NCBI GenBank assembly: GCA_030656435.1
Contig: JAUSOA010000212.1
Span: forward strand, 1-8,310
Length of the DNA stretch: 8,310 nucleotides
Reading direction: 5' to 3'
DNA from: Acholeplasmataceae bacterium
GTDB taxonomy: Bacteria > Bacillota_I > Bacilli_A > Acholeplasmatales > Acholeplasmataceae
Made by a program: the position numbers and the translations under genes. The notes under the pieces were generated by a model. It did no database searches and was not told the DNA's origin. It saw only the letters and a program-made list of their open reading frames with translations. Shown here piece after piece: positions 1-6,290 of this stretch (the first letter of the stretch is position 1; the number at the start of each line of letters is the position of its first letter).

Positions 1-253
1 AAATAACAAGGATTAGACCGAATAATGAGATTGCGAAGAGTACCCACGCAAATATAATGCCATTATTGCCTTGACCTAGGATTGGAAAATTTGAATTGAT
101 TTGTAGAAGCGAGTTTCCGCTAATAATCATGAGTGCAAGTGCACCTGATAATGTAGCTAAAATACCTAAAAGTAGGTTTTCCCACTTATACTCAGTGGTA
201 AGTACCTCGAGTAGCTTGCTTTTTTGCTCTACTGTTTTTTGTTTGATTGCCAT
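1..253 (-). CDS. secE: SecE-like preprotein translocase subunit, 3' end outside window
   Basis: Partial gene; 84 codons are visible, reading leftward off the edge. The start ATG at 253 has a strong Shine-Dalgarno AGGAGG eight bases upstream, which overlaps the rpmG stop codon. The protein begins MAIKQKTVEQ, continues with a charged amphipathic stretch (about residues 10-27, containing EYKWENLLLG) and a hydrophobic segment (about 28-45). A polar loop follows, then a second hydrophobic segment starting near residue 67 and still running at the edge. SecE is the small essential membrane subunit that clamps SecY in the Sec channel. The assignment rests mainly on position: secE follows rpmG and precedes nusG in Firmicutes. 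The amphipathic-then-membrane layout fits, but the second hydrophobic segment is not typical of the short one-helix SecE, and the usual KV-WP motif is not clear. It is probably a divergent SecE; an unrelated small membrane protein is the alternative. Confidence 0.62.
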   Translation of the reverse strand, partial: MAIKQKTVEQKSKLLEVLTTEYKWENLLLGILATLSGALALMIISGNSLLQINSNFPILGQGNNGIIFAWVLFAISLFGLILVI

Positions 254-265
254 TTGAATAGCCTC

Positions 266-415
266 CTATTTACTTTCCTTATGCAGGGTGTGTTTGTTGC
301 ATCTTGGACAATGTTTATTTGTCTCGATGCGTTCTTTTTGAGTTTGTTTGTTCTTCGTTACTGTGTAATTTCTACTCAAACACTCCGAACATACCAGTAT
401 TACTTTTTCGCGCAT
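266..415 (-). CDS. rpmG: 50S ribosomal protein L33 (zinc-binding type)
   Basis: A 49-aa protein, the normal length for bacterial L33, a small protein of the large ribosomal subunit near the tRNA exit site. Two Cys-x2-Cys pairs (C9/C12 in VCSEC and C36/C39 in KHCPRC) make it the zinc-binding (C+) form; the ending CNKHTLHKE is a hallmark of the family. The frame is open further upstream to 478, but the L33 homology begins at MREKV, so the ATG at 415 is the start. An AGGTGG Shine-Dalgarno lies seven bases upstream, inside a small hairpin. A consensus promoter at 450-478 serves it, and secE follows after 12 bases, so the two are co-transcribed. Only one L33 gene is visible, so whether a zinc-free paralogue exists elsewhere cannot be judged. 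Confidence 0.95.
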   Translation of the reverse strand: MREKVILVCSECLSRNYTVTKNKQTQKERIETNKHCPRCNKHTLHKESK

Positions 416-437
416 TAAAAAACCACCTTTTGTGGTC
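416..437 (-). promoter_or_regulatory. Hairpin with U-run enclosing the rpmG ribosome-binding site
   Basis: On the minus strand ACCAC (436-432), loop AAAAG and GTGGT (426-422) form a 5-bp hairpin, extendable by one G-U pair. Five Ts follow directly and then the rpmG start codon. The Shine-Dalgarno AGGTGG lies in the loop and 3' arm. The shape resembles a weak intrinsic terminator and at the same time would mask the ribosome-binding site. The pairing is seen in the sequence; a regulatory role, such as autogenous control of L33, is inference. Confidence 0.4.
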
Positions 438-449
438 ATTCGCAAATGT

Positions 450-478
450 ATTTTAACACTTAAGAATGACTTAGTCAA
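450..478 (-). promoter_or_regulatory. Sigma-A type promoter for rpmG-secE
   Basis: The -35 box TTGACT (478-473) and the -10 box TAAAAT (455-450) are separated by exactly 17 bases. Transcription would start near 443, giving a leader of roughly 28 nt before the rpmG ATG. The promoter starts just past the stop codon of the sigma-factor gene, so rpmG-secE can be transcribed apart from the upstream rlmB-sigH pair. Confidence 0.8.
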
Positions 479-490
479 CTACCTATCATA

Positions 491-997
491 TTATATCATA
501 ATTTTATATTTTTCTTTGATTCTAAATATCGTATTATAAATTTGCTTTCTACTAAAGTTTGTCGAGCTTTCAATATCGATGATTGTTTCTCGATTCATAA
601 AGTATCTTTCATAGACGATTTGCTCAAGATTTGAGTTTAAGGATAAATACACTGGTTCTTCTTCGATATAGCATCTTTCTTTACAAAAATCCGTGTTTTC
701 AAAGAGGAAGTATGTAGGAAGTGATCTCTTCAATTGATAGAAATGTCTTTTCAAGATTAATTCAAAATATCGTGTAAATGTCTTGTTTTTATCCGTATTG
801 AAGGTTTTGATTGCTTTATTAAGCATTAAATTTCCTTCTTGATGAAAATCATCGTGTTCTTTTGGTTCTAGTTCCATTAAGTGTACTTGTTTCCAGATGA
901 ATTTATGATACTTTTGAAACATGAAGTCGAGCGCGAGCTCGTCATGTTCAGCGTGGATGAGATAAATCAGCTCATAATCATTCATCACTAAATGCAT
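491..997 (-). CDS. sigH: Small SigH-like RNA polymerase sigma-70 family factor
   Basis: A 168-aa protein with a sigma region 2 at about residues 6-91. It has the core pattern of an alternating helix, a D-x-x-Q/H-E-G-x-x-x-L motif (DFHQEG at 50-55), then KAIKTFNTDK and an aromatic-rich segment ending in FYQLKRS. A short region 4 helix-turn-helix lies at about 120-165 (LEQIVYERYF, then SRKQIYNTIFRIKEKY). Sigma factors direct RNA polymerase to promoters. The family is fairly secure; SigH is inferred from the neighbours, since sigH lies between rlmB/yacP and rpmG in Firmicutes. It is shorter and more divergent than Bacillus SigH (just over 200 aa), and the linker between regions 2 and 4 is short. 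The ATG at 997 starts one base after the rlmB stop; an ATG at 985 (MNDYEL) is an equal candidate, and neither has a clear Shine-Dalgarno, so translation is probably coupled to rlmB. What genes it controls in a mollicute is unknown; competence-type regulons are one possibility. Confidence 0.8.
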   Translation of the reverse strand: MHLVMNDYELIYLIHAEHDELALDFMFQKYHKFIWKQVHLMELEPKEHDDFHQEGNLMLNKAIKTFNTDKNKTFTRYFELILKRHFYQLKRSLPTYFLFENTDFCKERCYIEEEPVYLSLNSNLEQIVYERYFMNRETIIDIESSTNFSRKQIYNTIFRIKEKYKIMI

Positions 998-998
998 T

Positions 999-1694
999 TT
1001 ATTTTAAACTTGCATACATCATGAGTGCGGCTGCAACGCTCACATTCAAGCTGTTAATCTTCCCATACATCGGAATTTTTACAAGAAGGTCGCAATTTTG
1101 CTTAACTAAGGGTCTAATTCCTTCTCCTTCGTTTCCTAAAACAATAGCAAGTGAACAATCCTTAGGCATATCGTTAATCGTTTTATCAGTTCCTCCATCA
1201 GTTCCAATTACCCAAACGTTTTCTTTCTTTAAACTCATGATTGCTTGGTTGATGTTTGAAACTAAAACGACTGGCACATGCTCTATAGCTCCTGATGAAA
1301 CCTTGGCTACTGTAGCATTTAAAGGAACTTGTCCCTTTCTGCTCATGATAATACCATCTAATTGGACTGCTTCAGCTGTTCTCATGATTGCACCAAGATT
1401 GTGTGGATCTTCAATGCCGTCAAGAATTAGAAACCTTTGATGCTTCGATTTGTCTAATACATCTAAAAGTTCTAGGTATTCATAATCTTTGACATCTGCT
1501 GCCATTCCCTGATGAAGTGCGTTATCGGTAAGTCTATTGAGCTCTCCCTTAGAGACCTTTGAATAGGTTACCTTTCTATCACTTAAAAAATTTAGGAAAT
1601 GGTGGTCCTGAAATTTTTCATCCAAATATAGTTGATAGATCGGGCGATTTGCAAAAATTGCCTCTCTAATCACATTTTTTCCGTATACGATCAT
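999..1694 (-). CDS. rlmB: 23S rRNA (guanosine-2'-O-)-methyltransferase RlmB
   Basis: A 231-aa SpoU-family (SPOUT, trefoil-knot) methyltransferase that uses S-adenosylmethionine to 2'-O-methylate a guanosine in the peptidyl-transferase region of 23S rRNA (G2251 in E. coli). The N-terminal substrate-binding domain (about 1-75) starts with the typical VYGKNVIREA, and HQGMAA marks its end. The catalytic domain carries motif 1 LDGIEDPHNLGAIMRTAEA (N99, R105), motif 2 LGNEGEGI (187-193) and motif 3 IPMYGKINSLNVSVAAAL (N217). Length is close to the family norm of about 245. The ATG at 1694 has GGAGGGA six bases upstream. The gene is followed immediately by the sigma-factor gene. RlmB is preferred over the tRNA methylase TrmH because of the N-terminal domain and the conserved mrnC-rlmB neighbourhood; exact target specificity is inferred. 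Confidence 0.93.
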   Translation of the reverse strand: MIVYGKNVIREAIFANRPIYQLYLDEKFQDHHFLNFLSDRKVTYSKVSKGELNRLTDNALHQGMAADVKDYEYLELLDVLDKSKHQRFLILDGIEDPHNLGAIMRTAEAVQLDGIIMSRKGQVPLNATVAKVSSGAIEHVPVVLVSNINQAIMSLKKENVWVIGTDGGTDKTINDMPKDCSLAIVLGNEGEGIRPLVKQNCDLLVKIPMYGKINSLNVSVAAALMMYASLK

Positions 1695-1707
1695 AATTTA
1701 TCCCTCC

Positions 1708-1742
1708 AAGTTCATTTTTATCTTAATTCTTTAGATGAACTT
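1708..1742 (-). promoter_or_regulatory. Inverted repeat in the rlmB leader, next to its ribosome-binding site
   Basis: Perfect 8-bp arms AAGTTCAT (1742-1735 on the minus strand) and ATGAACTT (1715-1708) are separated by 19 AT-rich bases. The second arm abuts the GGAGGGA Shine-Dalgarno of rlmB (1707-1701). It could form a leader hairpin or be a protein site. I found no convincing promoter in this gap, so rlmB may depend on read-through or on a weak promoter. Confidence 0.35.
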
Positions 1743-1750
1743 TCATTTTA

Positions 1751-1787
1751 TTTGATAAAAAGATATCAAAGGGCGCGTGTGCGCCCT
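1751..1787 (-). terminator. Probable terminator after the P-type ATPase gene (two adjacent hairpins)
   Basis: Reading leftward, 14 bases after the ATPase stop, AGGGCGC (1787-1781), loop ACAC and GCGCCCT (1776-1770) form a GC-rich 7-bp stem. It is followed by TTTGATATCTTTTT. A second, AT-only hairpin, TTTGATA (1770-1764) with TATCAAA (1757-1751), shares one base with the first. The T-run is not immediately next to the GC stem, so termination may be partial, allowing some read-through into rlmB. Confidence 0.65.
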
Positions 1788-1800
1788 CTAATTTTAGTCA

Positions 1801-4467
1801 TTATTGCATATCTGCTAACAAATTCATTAAGAACTTGACGAGATTTTTTAACCATCTCACGATATTCGATAGGATGTACATCATTGGATATGTTGCCTGT
1901 GCAAGCACGAGAAGTAATAATATTTGTGGAACAGTTAGTGGTGGTAGTGGGTGGAAATCTTGGAAATAGAATGGTGCGAAATCAAAGTAGAGTGGCATGA
2001 ACCAAATTGCGATAAAGAAGATCAATACCATGAAGAAGAATAGAACTCCTCTCATCTTATTAAATGGTCTAGAAACCTTAAATAACACAGTGAGTGAGAC
2101 AACAGTTGCTGAAATCACAATCAGTGTCGATAAAACATCTGGACCCATGTTTAATGCACCTTCAAAGGAATAGATAATAAGTGTATTAATCATTACAATG
2201 AGCGCACCCGGTAGGGCAGCCTTTAAGATATTCATCAGGAATTTACCCTTAACTAGCTTGTTGTTAGGCTCTAAGGCTAAGAAAAATGATGGAATACCAA
2301 TGACTAAATAGTCAATTAAAACAAGCTGACTTGGAGAAATTGGATAAGCTCCATTTCTAATAATTGCTACGATTGCGAGTAGGAATGAGAATATTGTCTT
2401 TGTTAGGAATAATGTAGACACACGTTGAACGTTATTAATTACTCTTCTACCTTCACTTACAACCTTAGGCATTGATGAGAAATTGGAATCTAATAAGACT
2501 AGATGTGATACGTTTCTTGCTGCTTCACTACCAGATGCCATCGCAATCGATGTATCTGCTTCTTTGAGTGCAAGAATATCGTTGACACCATCACCAGTCA
2601 TCGCGACTGTACGTCCATTATTCTTTAAGGATTCAATTAAAAGCTTCTTTTGCTGTGGAGAAACACGACCGAATACTGTAAATCTAGATGCAGATCTTAC
2701 AACTTCTTTATCTTGCATTCCCTCTAAGCTAATGTATTTATCGGCATTTGCTACACCTGCTCTTTGTGAAATTCGAGCAACTGTTTGTGGATTATCCCCT
2801 GAAATGACCTTGACTTCAACGTTATGACTCTTGAAATATTCAATCGTTTCAATTGCATCAGGACGGATGGTATCCTCTATCATAATCAATGCGAGAGGAA
2901 CAACCTTACCTGAAAATTGATTTTCATCGATATCGCCATCAGAAAACGCGACTACAAGTACACGGTATCCTTCAGCAGATTGCTTATCTACTTCTTTAGC
3001 AATTTGAGAGAATCCTTCCTTAACAACAAACTCAGGAGCTCCTAAAATGAATGTTCCATAGCGTTCAAATTGAACTGCACTAAACTTTCTAGTGCTTGAA
3101 AATGGAATTAAGTTCTTATGTCTAATTCTTTTGCCAGTACCAAAACGGTCTGAAAGTGCATCAGAGGTTAAATTCGGATCATTTTGAGCGTTGAGCATTG
3201 CTGAGATAATATTCTTTAATGCAAGTCCTGTATCATTTTTATATTCGATAATGCTTTTAACAGTCATCGTTCCATCGGTAATGGTCCCTGTCTTATCTAA
3301 GCAAAGGGTGTCGACTCTAGCAAGCATTTCAATACAATAGAGCTCTTGAACCAGTGTGTTATTTTGAGCAAGTCTAATAACACCAACTGCAAGTGCCATT
3401 GAAGTTAATAGAAATAGTCCTGATGGAATCATCCCAATCATTGCACCTGTTGTTTTAATAACGATTTCTTCATAGGACATGCCTAAGCTTGGATTATTTG
3501 TCATTAAATAAAAGAGTGTAAATGCGAGTGGTAGAATAATTATCCCTACGGTACGAATGATAATTTTAAGTGATCCTAACAAATCGGATTCAGGTTTTTT
3601 ATATTTTTTTGCTTGATTTGTTAATTTTTGAATGTAGATATCCTTACCAACAGCGGTTGCTTGTGCATAACAGTTTCCTGAAACTACAAACGAACCAGAG
3701 TAAAGTGTATCTCCCTTTCTTTTAATAATGGGATCAGATTCACCTGTCAATAATGATTCATTGACTTCAATGGATCCCTGTCTAACGACAGCATCTGTTG
3801 GAATTTGTTTACCAGAGCTTAGGTATAAGATGTCATCAATAACTACATCTTGAATTGATATTTCAAACTCATCTGTATCTCTAATTACAATAGCTGTTGG
3901 TGCAGATAGGAGTGAGAGCTTATCAATTGTTTTCTTCGCTCTAATTTCTTGAATGATACCAATTGTTATATTTAAGGTGATAACACCCATAAAGAATAAA
4001 TTGGAAATTTTTGCAGATACTGAGATTAGCCAAGCTGCAATACTGAAGTTCAGGAAATTAAAGAATGTAAAGATATTTTGACGAATGATATTTGGAATAC
4101 TCTTAGAACTTCCGGTATCTGTAATATTTGCAAGTCCAGCCATCTGACGGAGTTCAACTTCTTCTGTAGAAAGTCCTTGATCGACATCAGGATTGTATCT
4201 TTCAACAACAATATCATCCTTAGTTCTTACCTTATCTTTAACATTCAAGGTAGCCCTAGTTTCTTCATTAAGTGGAACGTGAAGTCCTAAAGGATCACCC
4301 TTCATGGTAATCATGTTTTCTTTTATAACTGTTTTTGGTCCTTTTTGTTTTTTTGGCTTAGAGATTTCCTTTTGATCTAAAGCATCATCATCTTCATCAA
4401 TCAATTGCTTTAAATCATCTTGTTGATTCAGTTTTCTGCTAACCTTTTTTTCAACTGTCTTTTCCAT
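1801..4467 (-). CDS. CtpE-like cation-transporting P-type ATPase
   Basis: An 888-aa membrane pump that hydrolyses ATP through a phospho-aspartate intermediate. Order: charged, probably disordered N-terminus (1-95), cation-ATPase N-terminal region from GLSTEEVELRQMAGL (98-112), membrane segments 1-2 (about 130-172), actuator domain with TGES (241-244), segments 3-4 (about 302-366) with IPSGL (347-351), phosphorylation motif DKTGT (D391), nucleotide-binding part (KFSA 461-464, LGAPE 475-479), SGDNP (556-560), hinge TGDGVND (624-630), then six more segments to about 866. The run from VLLDSNFSSMP to EGRRVINNVQRVSTLFLTKT resembles mycobacterial CtpE, for which calcium uptake has been reported; calcium as substrate here is inference. 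IPSGL lacks the acidic residue of the IPEGL motif of calcium pumps. AAGGAG lies six bases before the ATG, and the start overlaps the end of mrnC by 17 bases, so it is translated from the cysS operon. It is not part of the usual Firmicutes cluster. Confidence 0.9.
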   Translation of the reverse strand: MEKTVEKKVSRKLNQQDDLKQLIDEDDDALDQKEISKPKKQKGPKTVIKENMITMKGDPLGLHVPLNEETRATLNVKDKVRTKDDIVVERYNPDVDQGLSTEEVELRQMAGLANITDTGSSKSIPNIIRQNIFTFFNFLNFSIAAWLISVSAKISNLFFMGVITLNITIGIIQEIRAKKTIDKLSLLSAPTAIVIRDTDEFEISIQDVVIDDILYLSSGKQIPTDAVVRQGSIEVNESLLTGESDPIIKRKGDTLYSGSFVVSGNCYAQATAVGKDIYIQKLTNQAKKYKKPESDLLGSLKIIIRTVGIIILPLAFTLFYLMTNNPSLGMSYEEIVIKTTGAMIGMIPSGLFLLTSMALAVGVIRLAQNNTLVQELYCIEMLARVDTLCLDKTGTITDGTMTVKSIIEYKNDTGLALKNIISAMLNAQNDPNLTSDALSDRFGTGKRIRHKNLIPFSSTRKFSAVQFERYGTFILGAPEFVVKEGFSQIAKEVDKQSAEGYRVLVVAFSDGDIDENQFSGKVVPLALIMIEDTIRPDAIETIEYFKSHNVEVKVISGDNPQTVARISQRAGVANADKYISLEGMQDKEVVRSASRFTVFGRVSPQQKKLLIESLKNNGRTVAMTGDGVNDILALKEADTSIAMASGSEAARNVSHLVLLDSNFSSMPKVVSEGRRVINNVQRVSTLFLTKTIFSFLLAIVAIIRNGAYPISPSQLVLIDYLVIGIPSFFLALEPNNKLVKGKFLMNILKAALPGALIVMINTLIIYSFEGALNMGPDVLSTLIVISATVVSLTVLFKVSRPFNKMRGVLFFFMVLIFFIAIWFMPLYFDFAPFYFQDFHPLPPLTVPQILLLLVLAQATYPMMYILSNIVRWLKNLVKFLMNLLADMQ

Positions 4468-4849
4468 TGAAATCTCCTTTCTCTATAAATATAATTGCGA
4501 GTCTTATCAGTTCATCTGCTCTATTCTTGTCATGAAGATATAGAAATCCGATAAGTGCTTCGAAGCCTGTTGCGTAATGATATGTTTTTGCATCGATATT
4601 TTTTCTACCTGGTCCACTTGAATTTCTACCTCTTTTAAAGGTTTCGATTTCATCAGTAGACAACAAGTTTTCCTCCATCAATTTAATGATGATTAAAGAT
4701 TGTGCAGTACCCGCAGTAAATTTGATTGCTTTTTTATGCAAATCATTTACATTGGTGATTTTATTCTGGATCAAATGTGTACGAACTGAAAGCTCGTAAT
4801 ACGCATCTCCAATGTATGCAAGTGTCAGTCCATTCAAAATTACATCCAT
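4451..4849 (-). CDS. mrnC: Mini-ribonuclease III
   Basis: A 132-aa stand-alone RNase III catalytic domain without the double-stranded-RNA-binding domain. Mini-III trims the ends of the 23S rRNA precursor in Bacillus and acts as a dimer. The signature LNGLTLAYIGDAYYEL gives catalytic D15, and GFEALIGFLYL gives the second metal ligand E97. The conserved basic loop RGRNSSGPGRKN (73-84) lies between them. Length fits the family (about 130-145). The ATG at 4849 matches the conserved protein start; it overlaps the cysS end by 10 bases and lacks a good separate Shine-Dalgarno, which points to translational coupling. The gene ends in TGA, one of the clues that TGA is a stop here. Its last codons carry the Shine-Dalgarno of the ATPase gene. 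Confidence 0.95.
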   Translation of the reverse strand: MDVILNGLTLAYIGDAYYELSVRTHLIQNKITNVNDLHKKAIKFTAGTAQSLIIIKLMEENLLSTDEIETFKRGRNSSGPGRKNIDAKTYHYATGFEALIGFLYLHDKNRADELIRLAIIFIEKGDFNGKDS

Positions 4850-6153
4850 CCTCGCTCTGTGAGCTTATTTCTCAATTGATCTGCTCTTGAAAAATCCTTA
4901 TCGTTTCTTGCATCTTCCCAAGCACGATATAGAATTAGTGTTTCATCGGTAAGTTCATATTGAGGCATAATTCCTAATACTTCTAAAATTGTTTTTGTTG
5001 TTTGATAAAGCACTGCTAGGAATTTAGAGTCCTTAGCCTTGTTCATTTGCTTGAGTAGATCATAAATCTGTGTAATGACGTTAGGAATATTGAAGTCATC
5101 ATCCATGAGTGATTTAAAGAGATCGATTTGATTGGTGTCAACATCTATTGTATATTCCTTAGCAAGCGAAATGGTTAAAAAAGCTTTTTTTAGGTTTCTT
5201 TTAATTTTATCATATTCTTTAGCAAATTGTACCATTAAATCATCCGTATAATTGATTGGCTGGCGATAATGATGTCCGATGGTTAATAGTCTAAATGCGA
5301 AGGGATCATAGTCCTGCAAAAGATCCTTCACAAGTGTTATATTTCCTAATGACTTACTCATTTTAACATCGTTGACATCGAGTCTACCTACATGCATCCA
5401 AAAGCGTGCAAGATGATGATGATCGTGAACTACAGTTTGTGCGATTTCATTTTCATGATGTGGAAACTTAAGGTCTGTTCCTCCACCGTGAATATCAATT
5501 TCTTTACCAAATATTTCATGATTCATGACGGCACATTCGGTATGCCAACCGGGTCTTCCTCTACCCCATGGAGATTCAAAGGAAATACCATCTGTGGTAA
5601 TTTTCCAAATGCTAAAATCTCTAGGATCTTCTTTATCTTCATCTAGGGTCACTCTGACACCTTGAGATAGTTCGTCCATATTTTGTTTACTCAAAATACC
5701 ATAATCTGAGACCTTACCGACCCTAAAATAAACTCCGCTTGGTTTTGCATAAGCGAACCCTTTTTTAATAAGGTCTTCGATATATTCAACCATTTGCATA
5801 ATATATTCTGTAGCCTTAGGCATCATATCTGGCATCACACTTCCAAGTGCTAATGTCATATCAATAAAATGCTTGGTATAAGTATTCGTAAGCTCTGATT
5901 CCTTAACCTTTAATTCCTTTGCTTTTTCGATAATCTTATCATCGACATCCGTGATATTTGATACAAGTAGCACATCATAGTCAATGAACTTTAAATACCT
6001 TTTGACGACGTCAAAAAAAATGACCGGTCTAGCATTTCCTAGGTGAATATCACCATAAACAGTAGGTCCGCAAACATACATTGAAACCTTCTTTGGTTCT
6101 ATGGATTCAAATGCTTCGATGCTGCCTGATAACGAGTTGTATAGCTTCAACAT
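4840..6153 (-). CDS. cysS: Cysteine--tRNA ligase
   Basis: A 437-aa class I aminoacyl-tRNA synthetase that charges tRNA-Cys with cysteine in the cytoplasm. Visible landmarks are SMYVCGPTVYGDIHLGNAR, with zinc ligand C28 and the HIGH-type HLGN (37-40); WHTECAVM with zinc ligand C207; HGGGTDLKFPHHENEIAQ with zinc ligands H232 and E236; and the KMSKS loop (264-268). A helical anticodon-stem domain follows. The C-terminus stops at RNKLTERGWM, about 25-30 residues short of typical bacterial CysRS (about 465), so the small terminal extension that usually follows this helix is missing. The ATG at 6153 has AGGAGGA seven bases upstream. It is the first gene of the operon with mrnC and the P-type ATPase, behind the promoter at 6177-6205. 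Confidence 0.97.
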   Translation of the reverse strand: MLKLYNSLSGSIEAFESIEPKKVSMYVCGPTVYGDIHLGNARPVIFFDVVKRYLKFIDYDVLLVSNITDVDDKIIEKAKELKVKESELTNTYTKHFIDMTLALGSVMPDMMPKATEYIMQMVEYIEDLIKKGFAYAKPSGVYFRVGKVSDYGILSKQNMDELSQGVRVTLDEDKEDPRDFSIWKITTDGISFESPWGRGRPGWHTECAVMNHEIFGKEIDIHGGGTDLKFPHHENEIAQTVVHDHHHLARFWMHVGRLDVNDVKMSKSLGNITLVKDLLQDYDPFAFRLLTIGHHYRQPINYTDDLMVQFAKEYDKIKRNLKKAFLTISLAKEYTIDVDTNQIDLFKSLMDDDFNIPNVITQIYDLLKQMNKAKDSKFLAVLYQTTKTILEVLGIMPQYELTDETLILYRAWEDARNDKDFSRADQLRNKLTERGWM

Positions 6154-6176
6154 AGTTGTGTCCTCCTCTTTGTTTT

Positions 6177-6205
6177 ATTATAAATGAAAACAAAGGAAAT
6201 AACAA
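6177..6205 (-). promoter_or_regulatory. Sigma-A type promoter for the cysS operon
   Basis: The -35 box TTGTTA (6205-6200) and a perfect -10 box TATAAT (6182-6177) are separated by 17 bases. Transcription would begin near 6170, right at the start of the purine-rich Shine-Dalgarno region of cysS. The leader is therefore under 20 nt, leaving no room for a T-box or other riboswitch, unlike many Firmicutes synthetase genes. Confidence 0.75.
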
Positions 6206-6250
6206 GAAATCGAACATGAAATGACGTAAATTTAAGAAATTGGCTTTACA

Positions 6251-6290
6251 AAAGTATAAACCACCAGTTGGACATGGTGGTTTATACTTT
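6251..6290 (-). terminator. Strong intrinsic terminator after the DUF2779 nuclease gene
   Basis: Perfect 16-bp arms AAAGTATAAACCACCA (minus strand 6290-6275) and TGGTGGTTTATACTTT (6266-6251) enclose an 8-base loop. The last bases of the second arm form the CTTTT run. The stop codon of the nuclease gene (6291-6289) overlaps the base of the stem. The plus strand also has a T-rich tail (TTTATATTTTTCTT), so the element could work in both directions. Confidence 0.8.

Noticed and set aside
416..478. N-terminal extension of L33 starting at 478
   Set aside because: It would place the promoter boxes inside the coding region, and L33 homology starts at the ATG at 415, with a Shine-Dalgarno.
1021..1440. 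Open plus-strand frame of 139 codons
   Set aside because: It lies entirely antisense to rlmB, whose motifs are clear, and its translation has no recognisable features.
2483..2827. Open plus-strand frame of 114 codons
   Set aside because: Antisense to the conserved P-type ATPase phosphorylation-domain region; a shadow of that gene.
4451..4453. TGA read as tryptophan (Mycoplasma code)
   Set aside because: The mrnC protein has its normal length when TGA stops it, and Trp residues in the conserved proteins are encoded by TGG.
6154..6250. T-box riboswitch upstream of cysS
   Set aside because: The promoter at 6177-6205 leaves a leader under 20 nt, and the only hairpin upstream is the terminator of the previous gene.
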